Part shown: in pieces, positions 13,059 to 23,835 of the stretch | How positions within the stretch are numbered: the stretch's first letter is position 1 | How the letters are laid out: each line of letters opens with the position of its first letter | DNA from: Cricetomys ansorgei | Taxonomy: Eukaryota; Chordata; Mammalia; Rodentia; Nesomyidae | Length of the DNA: 64,000 nucleotides | Direction: 5' to 3' | NCBI GenBank assembly: GCA_026225945.1 | Contig: JAMJFZ010001816.1 | Span: 9,203,001-9,267,000, forward strand | Notes under the pieces: generated by a model | What the model saw: the letters and a program-made list of their open reading frames with translations, nothing else | Database searches by the model: none | Told to the model about the DNA's origin: nothing | Position numbers and translations under genes: made by a program

Positions 13059-13100
13059 CTGGGAGTGGGTGTGGGGGTGTGGGGGTGTGGGGGTGTGGGG
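13059..13100 (+). repeat. G-rich 8-mer tandem repeat (TGTGGGGG)n
   Basis: Four to five copies of the 8-base unit TGTGGGGG lie inside the sense 3' UTR of the twin-primed L1. Four or more closely spaced G runs meet the usual pattern for a G-quadruplex. G-rich stretches are normal in rodent L1 3' UTRs, and here the unit seems to have expanded locally. Confidence 0.85.
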
Positions 13101-13263
13101 TAGAACAGGATGAAAGGAGAAATGGACAGAGAGCTAGGAGGAGGAGAAGGAGGGAATGTTGGGGTTGGGAAGTACTAGAGAAGAAAAAATAAATTAAAAT
13201 TAAAAACTACCACTACCACAACAACAAAAAACATGAACAAAACACAACAAACAATAGAAACAA

Positions 13264-13275
13264 GGGCCTATTTTC
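13264..13275 (+). repeat. target-site duplication, right copy
   Basis: GGGCCTATTTTC follows the A-rich tail of the L1 and matches 11784-11795 with one mismatch. Confidence 0.65.
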
Positions 13276-13287
13276 TTGAAAGGAAGG

Positions 13288-13950
13288 CATAGAGGAACAT
13301 TTAATCTTTGAATCCAGCAGCATGACTGCTCTAGGGTAGAAAGAATATTAGCACATACCTTTAAACCCAGTTCAGAAGGCATTGGTGGCACATGCCTTTA
13401 ATCCCAGCTCAATAGACAGAAGCAGAGAGTAGAGGCAAAGTTCAGATTTCAGAGGAGGCAAGATAGGACCAGAGAGTGGAAGCAGAGCTCAAATAGAAGC
13501 AAGGTGAAAGCAGACAGAGTTTAACAAGAAAAACAAGGAAGAAGAAGGCAGAGCTCTGAGAGAAATTGAGGTAGAAGCAAACAGGAAGCAGACAAGAGGC
13601 AGATCTCAGGGAGAAGCAGAGAGTTCAATTAGGAGTTTGAATTCAATCAGCTCATAGACAGATAGTTTAGAAGAAGCCATGAAGAGCAGAGCCAGTTCAG
13701 AATAAGCTAAGAGAGAAAGGATTGGTTATGATTTATAGTTTGGAGTTCCAAAGACAGTCAGAGTGAGTTCAGTCAACAGTAAGACTTGGAGACTGAAGCT
13801 TTCTAGGTCCAGGCTTGTATCTTTAAGATTAGATTGTATGGAGGCAGAAGCTTTCTATGTTTAGGCTTAATATTAGATTGTATGGAGGATGAAATCCTCT
13901 AGGACAAGGAATTGAATAAGCAAAGAATAAACTGTCCTCTGCAATGAACC
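13288..13950 (+). mobile_element. purine-rich LTR-like element, copy A
   Basis: This is the longest sense copy of a family seen four times in the window. It begins near ATAGAGGAACATTTAATCTT, carries CAGCAGCATGACTGCTCTAG, and then has two B1-head-like pieces (CATACCTTTAAACCCAG and GGCACATGCCTTTAATCCCAG). A long AG-rich core full of AGAAGCAG and CAGAG units follows, then repeated TTAGATTGTATGGAGG segments and a 3' end of AATAAACTGTCCTCTGCAAT. A poly(A) signal about 20 bases from the end suggests a solo LTR. I do not recognise the family by name. Confidence 0.6.
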
Positions 13951-15445
13951 CATGAAAATAATTAATAAATCAATGTGCACATCAACACTTATAGGGAGGA
14001 AATGAATGACTTCTAGTACCTGGAATTCCAGAGTGAAAAGTCATTAATCAATTGGGTGAACTTCTTGCTATTCTATGAGCCAGCCTTCTTGAATTCCCTA
14101 ATATCCGGATCATTGCTTAAGCCCCAGTCCTATGGTGACTAGAACATATCCCTAAAAGGTCCCATGTACCATGCATTCTGTAACAGAATCTATCCTTATG
14201 ATTATTACAGATCCTCCTCTAGTCCCTGGCCCTGAGCTCTGTTAATCAGCCATATGAACTCATTTTTATTGTAAATGTTACAGTTCACAAGATCTACTAT
14301 GTTTATATGTGTGAGGAAAATAAACCACAAGGTCAAGCCCTGGAGGTTTTGAAACAGTGTCCAGTAAGATCTCATTGCCCCAAGTTTCATTATTCATCAT
14401 CTGCTGGTTGCTCTTCCACAACTATTGCAGGTCTTGAAGCATGCAGGAGTCGCCAGCACAGTCAGAGAAGGAAAAGATGGACGATAAATTATCCCAGAAA
14501 ATCCAAAGAATAAGAAAAGATGGATGACAAAATGTTGGTATACGTAAACACTCCAGAGAAAATGAAGTTTTACAGTGTACATGATATTTAAGATAATCGA
14601 TAAAGGGTTCTGTAATTTTAGACAGGGTATCTGAGCATGAGAGTAACAAAATTGCTTATCAGACACAACATCTGTTAGTAAATGAAAACATGGCTATTTC
14701 TCAAGTTAAGCATCTTACTAAGAGAACTAATATTGGTAGCAACAGAGATATTAATAAACAATACTGTGAATAAAGATAATTCATTACTATAAAGTACAGT
14801 TTTTAATTAAAAATGATGACATGATCTCAGACATACAAAAACATCCATAAATAAGGACTGGTAATTATAAGATTGATATTGATTTAAAAGAATCTATTGT
14901 CAATTTACCTCATAATATTTCTATTAGAACATTACTAAAACTTATGACATAAAATGCTGAATATATAATTTAACTTAAGCATTTGTAAAATTGGGAAAAC
15001 ACTTGATATCATGAAGCTGGTCTTTACTCTAGGATAGCTGTGTACATAAACTTCATCACAGGATTGCCTATTCAGTGAAGTGCTATCTGTTTCTGTCTCT
15101 TTTATTTTCAAATATTTGAATACATTTATTTCAACTTCATATTTGAATTGCATATTTTTACTGGATCTAAGATTCTTAATTGATGTTGGCTTTTCAGAAT
15201 TCATCATTTTGAGTGAATTATACTCTACTTTCTGGCATCTATTGTTTATGTAGAGTTCTGATTCCTTTGTACATAATGAGCTTTTGGCTGTGTTTGGTTT
15301 ATCCATCTTATTTTAATCGTGCTGCTACTATTACACATACAGACAATTTATCTTGATTATATGTGTTCCCCACTTTCTACTACCTATCCTCTCTTTCTCT
15401 TTAAACTCATTCTTCCTCATTATCCCTTGAAGGGCTATATCATTG
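13951..15445. other. stretch without a recognised gene
   Basis: AT-rich sequence. The frames at 14205-14390, 14397-14666 and 14935-15306 (minus) show no known motif and lie on both strands of the same DNA, as expected for chance frames. Region 14030-14500 is somewhat less AT-rich than its surroundings, but I could not assign it. Confidence 0.5.
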
Positions 15446-15457
15446 AAAATGACACCC
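15446..15457 (+). repeat. possible target-site duplication, left copy
   Basis: AAAATGACACCC resembles AAAATGACCCC at 18131-18141, which follows the L1 tail. They differ by an indel, so the pairing is tentative. Confidence 0.35.
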
Positions 15458-15464
15458 GACTCGG

Positions 15465-15900
15465 GTCATTCATCCATTGCTGGTGAGAGGCAAATTTGTA
15501 CAGGCACCCTTAAATCAAGGTGACAGTTCCTCAGGAATCTTGGAATTGATCTACCTCAAGATCTAGCTATATCAGTCTTGGGTCCCAAAGAACACTTCAT
15601 AGTACTACAGAGACACTTATTCAAGCAGGTTTATTGTTGCTCTATTCATAATTACCAGAAATTGGGAGCAACATATATTTCCATTCATCCAAGAGATGAA
15701 TAGATAAAGGAAATGTGGTACATTTATACAATGGAGTATTACTTGGCTGTCAAAAATTGATCTCATGAAATTTGCAGATAAATGGATAGAGCTAGAAAAA
15801 CAATCATCCTGGGTGAAGTAATCCAGATCCAGCAATTCGAGTATGATGTGTATTTTCTTATATGTGGATAATAGCTGTTAAATTCATATAAGCAAGCTAC
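15465..15900 (+). pseudogene. L1 ORF2 C-terminal remnant
   Basis: The DNA corresponds to the last stretch of ORF2. It includes GGAATTGATCTACCTCAAGA, TTGTTGCTCTATTCATAATT (for the AALFI region), AATGTGGTACATTTATACAA and TGGAGTATTACTTGGCTGTC (for the MWYIYTMEYY region), and ATCATCCTGGGTGAAGTAAT. Frameshifts and stops break it. It lacks the endonuclease and reverse transcriptase domains, so it is dead. Confidence 0.75.
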
Positions 15901-16973
15901 AATCCATATAACCACAGAAGACAGGTATATAGTGAGAGAGTAGTAATTAGAATAGATAACTATGGAGGGATGAGGGGAATTTGAACTTGAGAAGAAAATG
16001 GGGAAGTGTGTGAAAGAGGTGGCTGAGAGCGAAAATGTAAAGAATGCCAGCTAAAACCAAAAGCCATTTGAGGGATCAATTGCATAACTAATACTGGAAG
16101 ATTCCTAAAATACATGCATGTAGAAAGATAATATAAATGAACTCACAAAATAATGTGGGATAAGTAGCCAGAACAGGACATCTTTCCTCACAAAATGAAG
16201 CTTCTAATACCTGGAGTAGGTTATATCGAATCTAGTTTTTATCCAAAGGTGACCCAGGGGAAGCCCCTAAGAATTCTGACTATTTTCAAGGCAATTGCTT
16301 ACTCTCCATAAACTGATGGTAAGAATTATTGCTGAAGACAATATACTTATATAAGTCTTATACAACTCATTGAATACTGACAAGTTGAACTGGTGCCTAC
16401 CTAGAGCCTCTGCTCTGACTGACACAGTGTCCATGATACTGGAAGACATTCTTCATGTTACCAAAGAAGAAAGGTAAATACTGAAGCAGGAACAAACTCT
16501 TTGATCTATAAAACTGACTTCTCTGTAAGATGTGCTAGTGCAGTAGTGACACAAAGTTTGTAGGAATAACCAACCAATATCTGAATAGATTTAAGGCCCA
16601 GTTAGTGAGATAGGACTCATTTCCAACAAAAACCTGAGACTAGATAAGCCAAGGGATATAGAGCAAAACCAAACACTATTGTTCTGTTAAAGGAACATCA
16701 TAATAAAATGACCCCTAACAACATCCTGCAATACTCATAGATCAGTGTCTGACTCAACAATCATCAGAGAAGCTTTCTCCTGCATTTGATGAGAACAAAT
16801 GCAGAGACTCCTAGCCAGTAAATGCATAGAAAGAGCTTTGAAATCTAAGTCACAAATATGGTAGCTTCATATAATTCTTCTCCTTAAGGGTTGGGGAACC
16901 CTGTGTAGGAGTTAGAAAGTGTGAAAAACCAGAGGAGATGAAGAACACCAAAGAAACAAGGCCTTCTAAAGCC

Positions 16974-17423
16974 CACTACTGTAGAAGGATATTTCATCTT
17001 TTAATCCAGAAGCATGGCTGCTCTAGGTAGAAAGAAGCACATACCATTAATCCCAACCCAGAAGGCAGTGGTACATGCATGTAATCCCCAAGATAGAAGC
17101 AAGTAGAAGCAAAGGAGGAAGCAAAGGCAGGAAACAGAGCTCAGAAAGAGTCTGCGTCAGACAGGAAGAGATTCCTGAGATGGATCAGAATGAAGAGCAG
17201 GCAAAGTGATGAATCAGAGGAAGAGTTACCAGCGTGAGTCAGAGTGAAGCTAGTCAGAGTGAGTCAGTCAGCAGTATGTCAAAGGGGCTGCACAAAAGTT
17301 TCTAGGTCTGAGATACCATCTTGAAGTTTAGGTTATACAAAGGGTAAAGCCTTCCAGGTCTAGGCATAAGATTAGAAAAGAATGAACTGCCTTTGCTCAG
17401 AATCTACAGCCATACACTACTGT
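16974..17423 (+). mobile_element. purine-rich LTR-like element, copy B, with flanking repeat
   Basis: The insert at 16983-17414 splits the L1 3' UTR. It starts AGAAGGATATTTCATC, has AGAAGCATGGCTGCTCTAGG and two B1-head-like pieces, then an AG-rich core with GAGTCAGAGTGA units, and ends GAATGAACTGCCTTTGCTCA. The 9-bp CACTACTGT occurs on both sides (16974-16982 and 17415-17423). An alternative reading is an LTR running from TGTAG to CTACA (16981-17407), which gives matching inverted ends but no flanking duplication. It is about 230 bases shorter than copy A through loss in the AG-rich core. Confidence 0.6.
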
Positions 17424-18235
17424 CGCAGATACACATATGGACTTACAGAGTCTGTGGCAGCATATGTAGAGCCTGCAGGGGTCAGTTCCAATGAGGCACC
17501 AGCACTGAGAAGAGAAGTAGACACAGCCCCATCTGAACCTAGATGGGTTAGGAAGCTTTGTCCAATTGATAACCTCTTGTAAGTAAAAAATTAGTTTTCT
17601 CCAACAGAGTCTCACAGGGATTCAATTTACTCTTAAGTGAAGTCCCAATGCCCAACAGTAGATGGCCAGCATGAAACAAAATCAGTGTCATCTTTAGAGC
17701 TTCTTGGTCTCAAAAATATTTTGTTAATGCATTTTCTTTTTTACCTTTTAGGATTTTCGTGTGTATATTATGACTTCTGGCTTTGCGGTTCTTTTTATAG
17801 GATTCCTAGGTGTGTGAAGATGTGTGTCTCTGCTTCTCTATATGTTCTTCGTGTTTCATTTTTTCCTCTTTTTATTCTGTATGTTTGTTTGTTTTGGTTT
17901 TTTTGGTCATATCCCGATTTAATTTTTGTTTTACCTTACTTTATTGGTATTTTTAGATGCCTGTTGTTTTCTAAGGAGAGACAGAAAGGACCTGGATTCA
18001 GATGATATGGGCAATGGGAAGGAGCTCAGTGGAGTTGATGGAGGGAAATTGTAAGCAGACTATATTGTAATGAAAAAATGTTTTCAATAAAAGAAAAAAG
18101 ACATATATATGTATATATATACACATGCAAAAAATGACCCCTTTCAAAGCAAATATTTCTTAACATCTCTTATGAATTCATGGACACTTCTTCTATATTT
18201 GATGGTGAGAAGAAGAAACTATTCTCTCTCTCTCT

Positions 18236-18402
18236 TTTTTTTTTTTTTTTTTTGGTCTTTTGAGACAGGACTTCTCTGTTGTTACTCTGGCTGTACTGGC
18301 ACTCACTGTGTAGACCAGGCTGACCTAGAACTCACAGAGATCTTCCTGCCTCTTCCTCCCCAGTGCTGGGAACAAAGGCTTGCTTTACCACCACTGGCTA
18401 AG
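18236..18402 (-). mobile_element. B1 SINE, antisense
   Basis: A T-run followed by TTTTGAGACAGGACTTCTCT, GTGTAGACCAGGCTGACC, TAGAACTCACAGAGATC, CTTCCTCCCCAGTGCTGGGA and CCACCACTGGCTA is B1 read from its 3' tail. The 111-residue frame at 18109-18444 lies across it and is discarded. Confidence 0.9.
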
Positions 18403-20743
18403 AAACCATTCTTAATGGATAATCAGTGCCCTGTATGTTCATGATCGGAATAATTATACTGTATCCAATTGCAGTACATTCTTTTACTTCTTACATTAGC
18501 TTGTCTCCAATTCTAGGAAGTTCCTTAGTCCTTGCATGGAATGACTGAGAGTTTATCCATCACTTACTCACATCTTTTTAGATGAGCCTGTGCAATAGCC
18601 AACATTTTCTGTACAAAAGGAGATTCTTTGGACCCAGCTGATTGTGGCACTAGTCTATGCATGTAAAAAAAAATATCAGAAAGCAGTTTCAAAGCATGCC
18701 CAATCAGGAAGCCATGGTAGTATGTCCCCCTCTTAGAACCATGGGCTCCTCAGTTATAGGCTTTTGACCATGTGATATTACTAGATGTACATTCCCTTCC
18801 ATGTACCGGGCCTCCCATTCATTATGACAACAGTTCATGGCCTGCAATATAGTCTGGCCGATATTATATCAGATAGCCTATGTTCCTTGCTCAGTTGGCA
18901 TTAAAGCAATCATGCTCAAGTGCGAATGAGACCGAGCATTCTATCCCAGTATCAGTTTCTTTAAAACAAAACAAGAAATAAACCATTTTGTGTCTTTGCA
19001 AATGGACTAGAAACAAATTATATAGCATTTATTTGTGAATAACCTTGATCTAGGTATTCTCCAAATGTTGTTCAAAGTTGCATATTCAACAGAATGTTTT
19101 ATAGACAAAAGAATGTGCTAAAAGTCATCTCTATTGATTTCTCAGTTTTTAAATTTCTTATACCTTAATAGCCATAGATGTACCTCTTTACAACTATCAT
19201 CATAAAACTATCATTTTTGTTGCAAGATTCAAGATTAATTTAAAAAATACTATTGTTCACACATAACATACATAGATATACATATATGCTGTAGTAGGTT
19301 ATCTGCCCAATTGAACTTATTGTAAATAGATTATGTGCTCAGAAAAAAAAGACAATTTTTTTATGCCTAAGTTTGGAACATTGTAGCCTAATAAAACAGC
19401 TCACAGTTATTTTATGTTCAACCTTATAATTTTCTGACTGGCTGGATTTTTCTTCTGTTGTGGGAAAAGTTGGGACTGCATATTATTAGCTCAGCACCGA
19501 ACAAAATCCAAAGTAGTATATGTACTGAATGAAGTGATTGATTACACTATCTTAAAGTAACTAAGATTCATAACTGAAACTAACAGCAACAACGGGCAGG
19601 GCAGGGCTGACATCGGGTCTCTGAAAGTTGTCTGTGGGGCCCATCTGGTGCCATGGCTCTCTGAGGGAATCCTGCTGCTGATGCCTATGGTTAACTGGGG
19701 TATAGTTTTACTCCTTTTTTCACACAGAGAAGACCCCTATCTCCCTACTCTTCACTGCGCGTGCTTGGGATGGTATTAAGAGGGTAACATGAGATTTTAT
19801 TTTCTAGAACCGTCGATCACATTTTCTTATTGCAGTCTATGTAGATGCTGTGAGACCGTTCCCTTGTCATCCCAGTTTGCTTCCTGAAAGGTTGCTCACA
19901 TTTCTGTGTGACAGAAAGTCCTGTTTTATTGCTTTGTAGATGGCACTGCCTTCGTCATTCTTTTGTCTTGTGCCCATAGTCAAAAGGACATTTCTTGGGA
20001 TTGGAACCTTAATGGATATAATGTAAAAAAAATGATTTTCATCCCATGGCTAAATCTTTCTCATTGCTTAGATAACTTACACAATGTATTTCTTTCTTAA
20101 AAACAAATGGAATGTTGATGTAGAAGTCATTCTATTTATACAAGTATTGGCCAGCTGCCCGTCCTCATTACTGTGCATTATGATTTTGTCTCTTTTTTTC
20201 TGTCATTGCTAAATGGAGAAGCCATTTTTCCTTCTACAACTTAATCATACGCTCATCATCACTCACACGAACACATGCTCAGCCTCGTGTGCCCTGGTTC
20301 AGTGAATTCCCCTGAGATGTGTGCTGAATGAAATCTGGTAAGAGAAAGTGAAAGCATACAAATCACTCCTATGAAGATTTATCTAAATTCTGTTTTTATG
20401 AAATGTGAAACTTCTCTGCAATTTGGTAAATTAAATTTCTTTTACTTATGTGAAATATAAGAAAGAAGAGCTTCAATTATATTGCATAGTGTTCTGTTTG
20501 TTTGATTGATTTTTTTTTTCTTGCAGTTGTTTTCCATTGCTTAGTTTTAGACAACTGTGGACAGAGATGTTATGTGAGTAGATCTTCAGTAGTAAACACT
20601 TTTAGAGGAGGCTTCTAAAGCCAAGTTCTTTCAGTGCTCTAAAGTGTGAGGTGAGCACGTAATTAGTAACTTTAGACAACAGTCATGTTCAGTAGTTTAA
20701 TTACAGTCCGTGTTTCTTTACATTCACTTTATGTGTTTGCTTC
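18403..20743. other. unassigned stretch with a CpG-richer block
   Basis: No gene was recognised. The part at 18490-18960 has several CpGs and may be an old transposon remnant that I cannot name. The part at 19480-20010 is the most GC- and CpG-rich non-repeat segment seen in this half of the window and is treated as a finding. No frame of note crosses either. Confidence 0.45.
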
Positions 20744-20983
20744 CTTTAGAGCAGTGGTATGTTCTCAACCTGTAGGTCGAGACCACACTGGGGGTAGAAT
20801 GACCCTTCCACATGGGTTGAGTGGCCATCTGTATATCAGATATTTACATTCCTACTCATAATAGCAGCAACATTACAGTTATAAAGTAGCAATGAAAATA
20901 ATTTTTGGGGTGGGGGTAACACACACGAGGAACTGTGTTAAAGGGTTGAAGCATTAGGAAGGCTGAGAACCACTGCTCTAGAC
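20744..20983 (+). mobile_element. URR1-like hAT DNA transposon with 8-bp target duplication
   Basis: The element at 20752-20975 begins CAGTGG and GTTCTCAACCTGTAGG and ends GGCTGAGAACCACTG, giving terminal inverted repeats of the Charlie type. The body has ATATCAGATATTTACATTCC, AACATTACAGTTATAAAGTA and GAGGAACTGTGTTAAAGGGTT, typical of the rodent URR1 non-autonomous family. The 8-mers CTTTAGAG (20744-20751) and CTCTAGAC (20976-20983) flank it with six of eight matches, as expected for a hAT target duplication with a CTAG-like centre. It encodes no transposase. Confidence 0.85.
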
Positions 20984-21332
20984 AATGGACTGGCACATGT
21001 GCATACAAATGGCTACAGGAATGCCTTAAAAGCAGCCTTGTGTGGAAGCAATGTTATTTTATTATTTCTGAGATTTGTGTTCTTAGCTGAAGTAAGGTAA
21101 AGGTGATAAGAGCAAGGAACATTTGAAGAATTAAGAATAGAATGTAGAGACACAAAGTAATCATTAATGTGTGTAATACCACTTTTATATATGTGATAGA
21201 AAATGTACTATCATTTGAAACTAAGAGGAAAACACAATAAACGTCTAATTCTGAAACAAATGACTAAAATTATGGCTTATGATAATTTCATAGCAACAAT
21301 GATAACCAGGGCTATATTTTATGAGATTTTAA
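20984..21332. other. stretch without a recognised gene
   Basis: AT-rich DNA. The 94-residue frame at 21203-21487 starts here and runs into the B3 SINE, so it is not a gene. Confidence 0.5.
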
Positions 21333-21549
21333 AATTTATTCATTTTTGTGTATGGGTATTTTACCTGCATGTAATATTATGTATCATGTACATATGTGTT
21401 CCCATGGAGAATAGTAAAAAAAGCATTAGATTTCCTGGGACTGATGTTACAGACACTTGTGTGATACAATGTGAGTGCTGGGAATGAAACTTGTATCCTT
21501 TGGAACAGCAGTGAGTGTCCTTAACCACTGAACAATTTTTTCAGCCCCT
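21333..21549 (-). mobile_element. B3 SINE, antisense
   Basis: Plus-strand landmarks are TTTTGTGTATGGGTATTTTA, CCTGCATGTAATATTATGTA, ACAGACACTTGTGTGATAC, GTGAGTGCTGGGAATGAAAC, TCCTTTGGAACAGCAGTGAG and CCTTAACCACTGAACAATTT followed by TCAGCCCC. This is the reverse of a tRNA-derived B3 element, with the pol III head at the right. Confidence 0.85.
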
Positions 21550-21812
21550 TATCTAATATATTTAAGAGGCAAAAGTCATTTCCTTGAAGTACTGTAAAAA
21601 TAATTGTATTATTACAATGAATCTGCTTTCATCATTGTAGTAAGACTATAGTTCTTAATAAATTTCAGCTGAAATCTTTACTGTCATGAATTCCCATGAA
21701 GATTTAATACTGCCTTTATTCTCAGAAAGAATTTTACTCTTTCTATGCTCCCTTGCTTTAATTATGGAATTTTTGTTATATATTAAAGTATTGTATTACA
21801 TGTATAAATCTA

Positions 21813-21845
21813 AATATACATATATATATATATACATATATAAAT

Positions 21846-21900
<55 letters not shown>

Positions 21901-21902
21901 AT
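21813..21902. repeat. compound (TA)n(CA)n(TA)n microsatellite
   Basis: A TA run passes into TACA, about 16 CA units, and then a second TA run. The frame at 21686-21901 ends inside it and is an artefact. Confidence 0.95.
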
Positions 21903-22764
21903 AAAAACAGTTGGTCAGAAATTACATTTTTATGTCATGACTTTCAAATGTTTGCTAATAATTGACTTGATAGATCTTGCTCTGTATAAGATTATTGATA
22001 ACTTTAGAGCTTAAATAACTCATACCTTTTAGTAGGATAGTAGGATTAATTAAGAAAGCATTTGATAATATTTGTAATATTCAATTTACAAATGACTGGA
22101 AAAGCAAACACTTAAAGTAGCAGATATAAGTATGCATTCCATTTGGAAAACAGTGCATTGGGAGAAGATTTCATTAAAAATAAAGGCATATGTTAAAGAT
22201 CCTCAGAGTGCCTGTTCCTGTGTAAATAATGTTGAGAAATGATCAGATCTAAGAAAAGAGAAACACACCATGGAAACACATCTGGGCAAAGAAAGAGTGA
22301 AGTTTACAAACTCATGGAAATTAACACATGGATCTGGTGGATCTACATCCACCCACATCCACATAAGCAACTTCAAGGAACGGAACACATCATTTTAAAT
22401 ATGATGCTGATGACACGGTCACGTCAATATTCACTTTGTGGGCACCAAACATAAATAAAACATGGCCTGTACCATGGGAAAGCTGATATTAAAAGTGATT
22501 TGAGGTCGAGCTTTCATTCTGTTTTCTTATATTCATCACTAAAACAATGCAGTATTAGAGCACTAGAGTAAAACAAATAAAAAAAACCCAAAAACCTCAA
22601 GATTTATCTCCAGTGGACCTGCCTACGCATGCAGTATATTAAATGACTGTGTCATTTTTTTTTATGACAGCCAGAATCCTTTAACCCCTGTATCACTATA
22701 TTCTATTTCTCTCCCTTGATATCCTCTATGTCAACATCCTCTATGTAGCAGTTATCAGCGCAGC
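21903..22764. other. stretch without a recognised gene
   Basis: Nothing was identified. The overlapping small frames at 22203-22454 on both strands have no recognisable features. Confidence 0.5.
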
Positions 22765-23530
22765 GGCAGTTTATTGTTTTGACTAATTAAATCACAGGTT
22801 CTTAGCCTGGAGCCCTGGAACCCAAGAGTGTTTAGTCTACTTTAACCCTTGAATTTGATGGCTTCAGACTTTGACTTCGTACAATCTAGACCATTTAAAC
22901 TGCTAGCCTAGACCTAGAAATCTTAGCCTTCCGACTGCTGACTGAGCCACTCTGACTAGCCCTTCTGAACTCTTTCTCTCCTCATTCAATCACTCTCTGT
23001 TCTGGGCTTCTGCCGAGCTCTGCTGTGTCTCTGTGTCTCTCCCTGAGCTCTCACTACTCCATCCTGTCTCTGTAATGACTGCTTTACCTAACTGCTCTGC
23101 AATTAATTGTATCCTCAGCTTCTGTCACTCTTCACTCTTCAACTAACTCTATAACTGCTCCTCAACTGACTCTCCAGCCTGCTTCTCCAATGACTGTTCT
23201 GTCTGCTTTTCAACTGACTGCTTCTGTTAACTGACCCACTCTAAATCTTAGTAACTCTCCATATCTGAGCTGAGAGCCCACCTTACTTGTGAGAGCTGGG
23301 AATGTCTTTGCTCTCCCAACTCTTCCTCTAATTAGTCACTTTGTCTGACATTCACTCTGATTCATCTCAGATGTCACATCCTGTGTGACACTGACTCATG
23401 AGTTTTGCTTCCTGTGTCCGCTTCCACTGCTTTTTCTAGGGATTATGGGCATAGACCTCCACTACCTTATGAATACTGTGCTAAAGATGTGTCTACATTC
23501 CCTGCAGATGACGCAGGCCTCTGAAAGCAC
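22765..23530 (-). mobile_element. purine-rich LTR-like element, copy C, antisense
   Basis: The reverse complement reads as the same family as copies A and B. It has a B1-head-like pair near 23440-23500 (reverse of TAGGGATTATGGGCATAGAC), an AG-rich core (seen here as CTGACTC, TGCTTCTC and AACTGACT units), TCAGCAGTCGGAAGGCTAAG, TAGACTAAACACTC, and an end with AATAAACTGCCGCTGCGCTG. The core is expanded relative to copy B. The 5' edge is uncertain because the first 40 bases of the family are poorly preserved. Confidence 0.55.
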
Positions 23531-23761
23531 CCTTTGGAAACTAGACCTTAGCTCTCACACAAGGCTATTCCATAATCTTTTTGAGTTTTATTAAAAAACA
23601 AACAATGTTTACAGTTGGAATTATTCCTATTTTTAGTTCTGTAACTTACACATTAACATGCCTATGATAAAAAAATGTGTATGAGAGTATGAATGAATTT
23701 CTTTTATATTTTGTCCTATAGAGTTGTATATATCTGTGTTTGTTTAAGAGAATGAATGAAG

Positions 23762-23835
23762 GAGAGAGAGACAGAGACAGAGGCAGAGACATAGACAGAG
23801 ACAGAGAAAAACAGAAAGGGACACAGAGACAGAGG
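23762..23835. repeat. (GAGACA)n purine-rich simple repeat
   Basis: A tract of GAGACA, GAGAGA and GACAGA units with a few interruptions and strict purine bias apart from the C. Confidence 0.85.

Larger units (their letters stand above)
11796..13263 (+). mobile_element. L1 insertion with 5' inversion (twin priming)
   Basis: The left part (11796 to about 13010) is L1 in reverse: 3' UTR first (landmarks CTTTCCAATGTTTGGCCTCT, ACCAATCTATGAGGATAGCA, GTTTGTGTCCCAGTCCC), then the ORF2 C-terminus. The right part (about 13015-13205) is L1 in sense orientation: TTGGGAGGCTTGCTGGTTTC, a G-rich tract, GGAGGAGAAGGAGGGAA and an AAATAAATTAAAATTAAAAA tail. An inverted 5' segment next to a sense 3' segment that ends in the A-rich tail is the signature of twin priming. 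Flanking 12-bp repeats with one mismatch support a single insertion event. Confidence 0.7.
15458..18130 (+). mobile_element. 5'-truncated L1, sense, split by a later insertion
   Basis: This is an L1 3' portion in sense orientation. It has the ORF2 C-terminus to about 15900, then a long Lx-like 3' UTR (GACTTCTCTGTAAGATGTGC, AACACTATTGTTCTGTTAAA, ACTCATAGATCAGTGTCTGA, GAACAAATGCAGAGACTC, GAAACAAGGCCTTCTAAA). It is interrupted at 16983-17414 by another element and resumes with GATAACCTCTTGTAAG, CAACAGTAGATGGCCAGCA, GATGCCTGTTGTTTTCTAAG, TTCAATAAAAGAAAAAAG and a TA-rich tail. The 122-residue frame at 17637-18005 is a UTR artefact. Confidence 0.8.

Noticed and set aside
13200..13391. 63-residue minus-strand frame
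   Set aside because: It spans the L1 A-tail, the target duplication and the start of copy A, so it cannot be an ancestral gene.
14935..15306. 123-residue minus-strand frame
   Set aside because: No motif or homologue is recognised, and composition follows the AT-rich DNA. It has no splice or promoter context.
17637..18005. 122-residue plus-strand frame
   Set aside because: It falls wholly in the L1 3' UTR, which is T-rich and gives Phe/Leu/Cys-rich reads in related copies too.
18109..18444. 111-residue plus-strand frame
   Set aside because: It reads across an L1 tail and an antisense B1 SINE.
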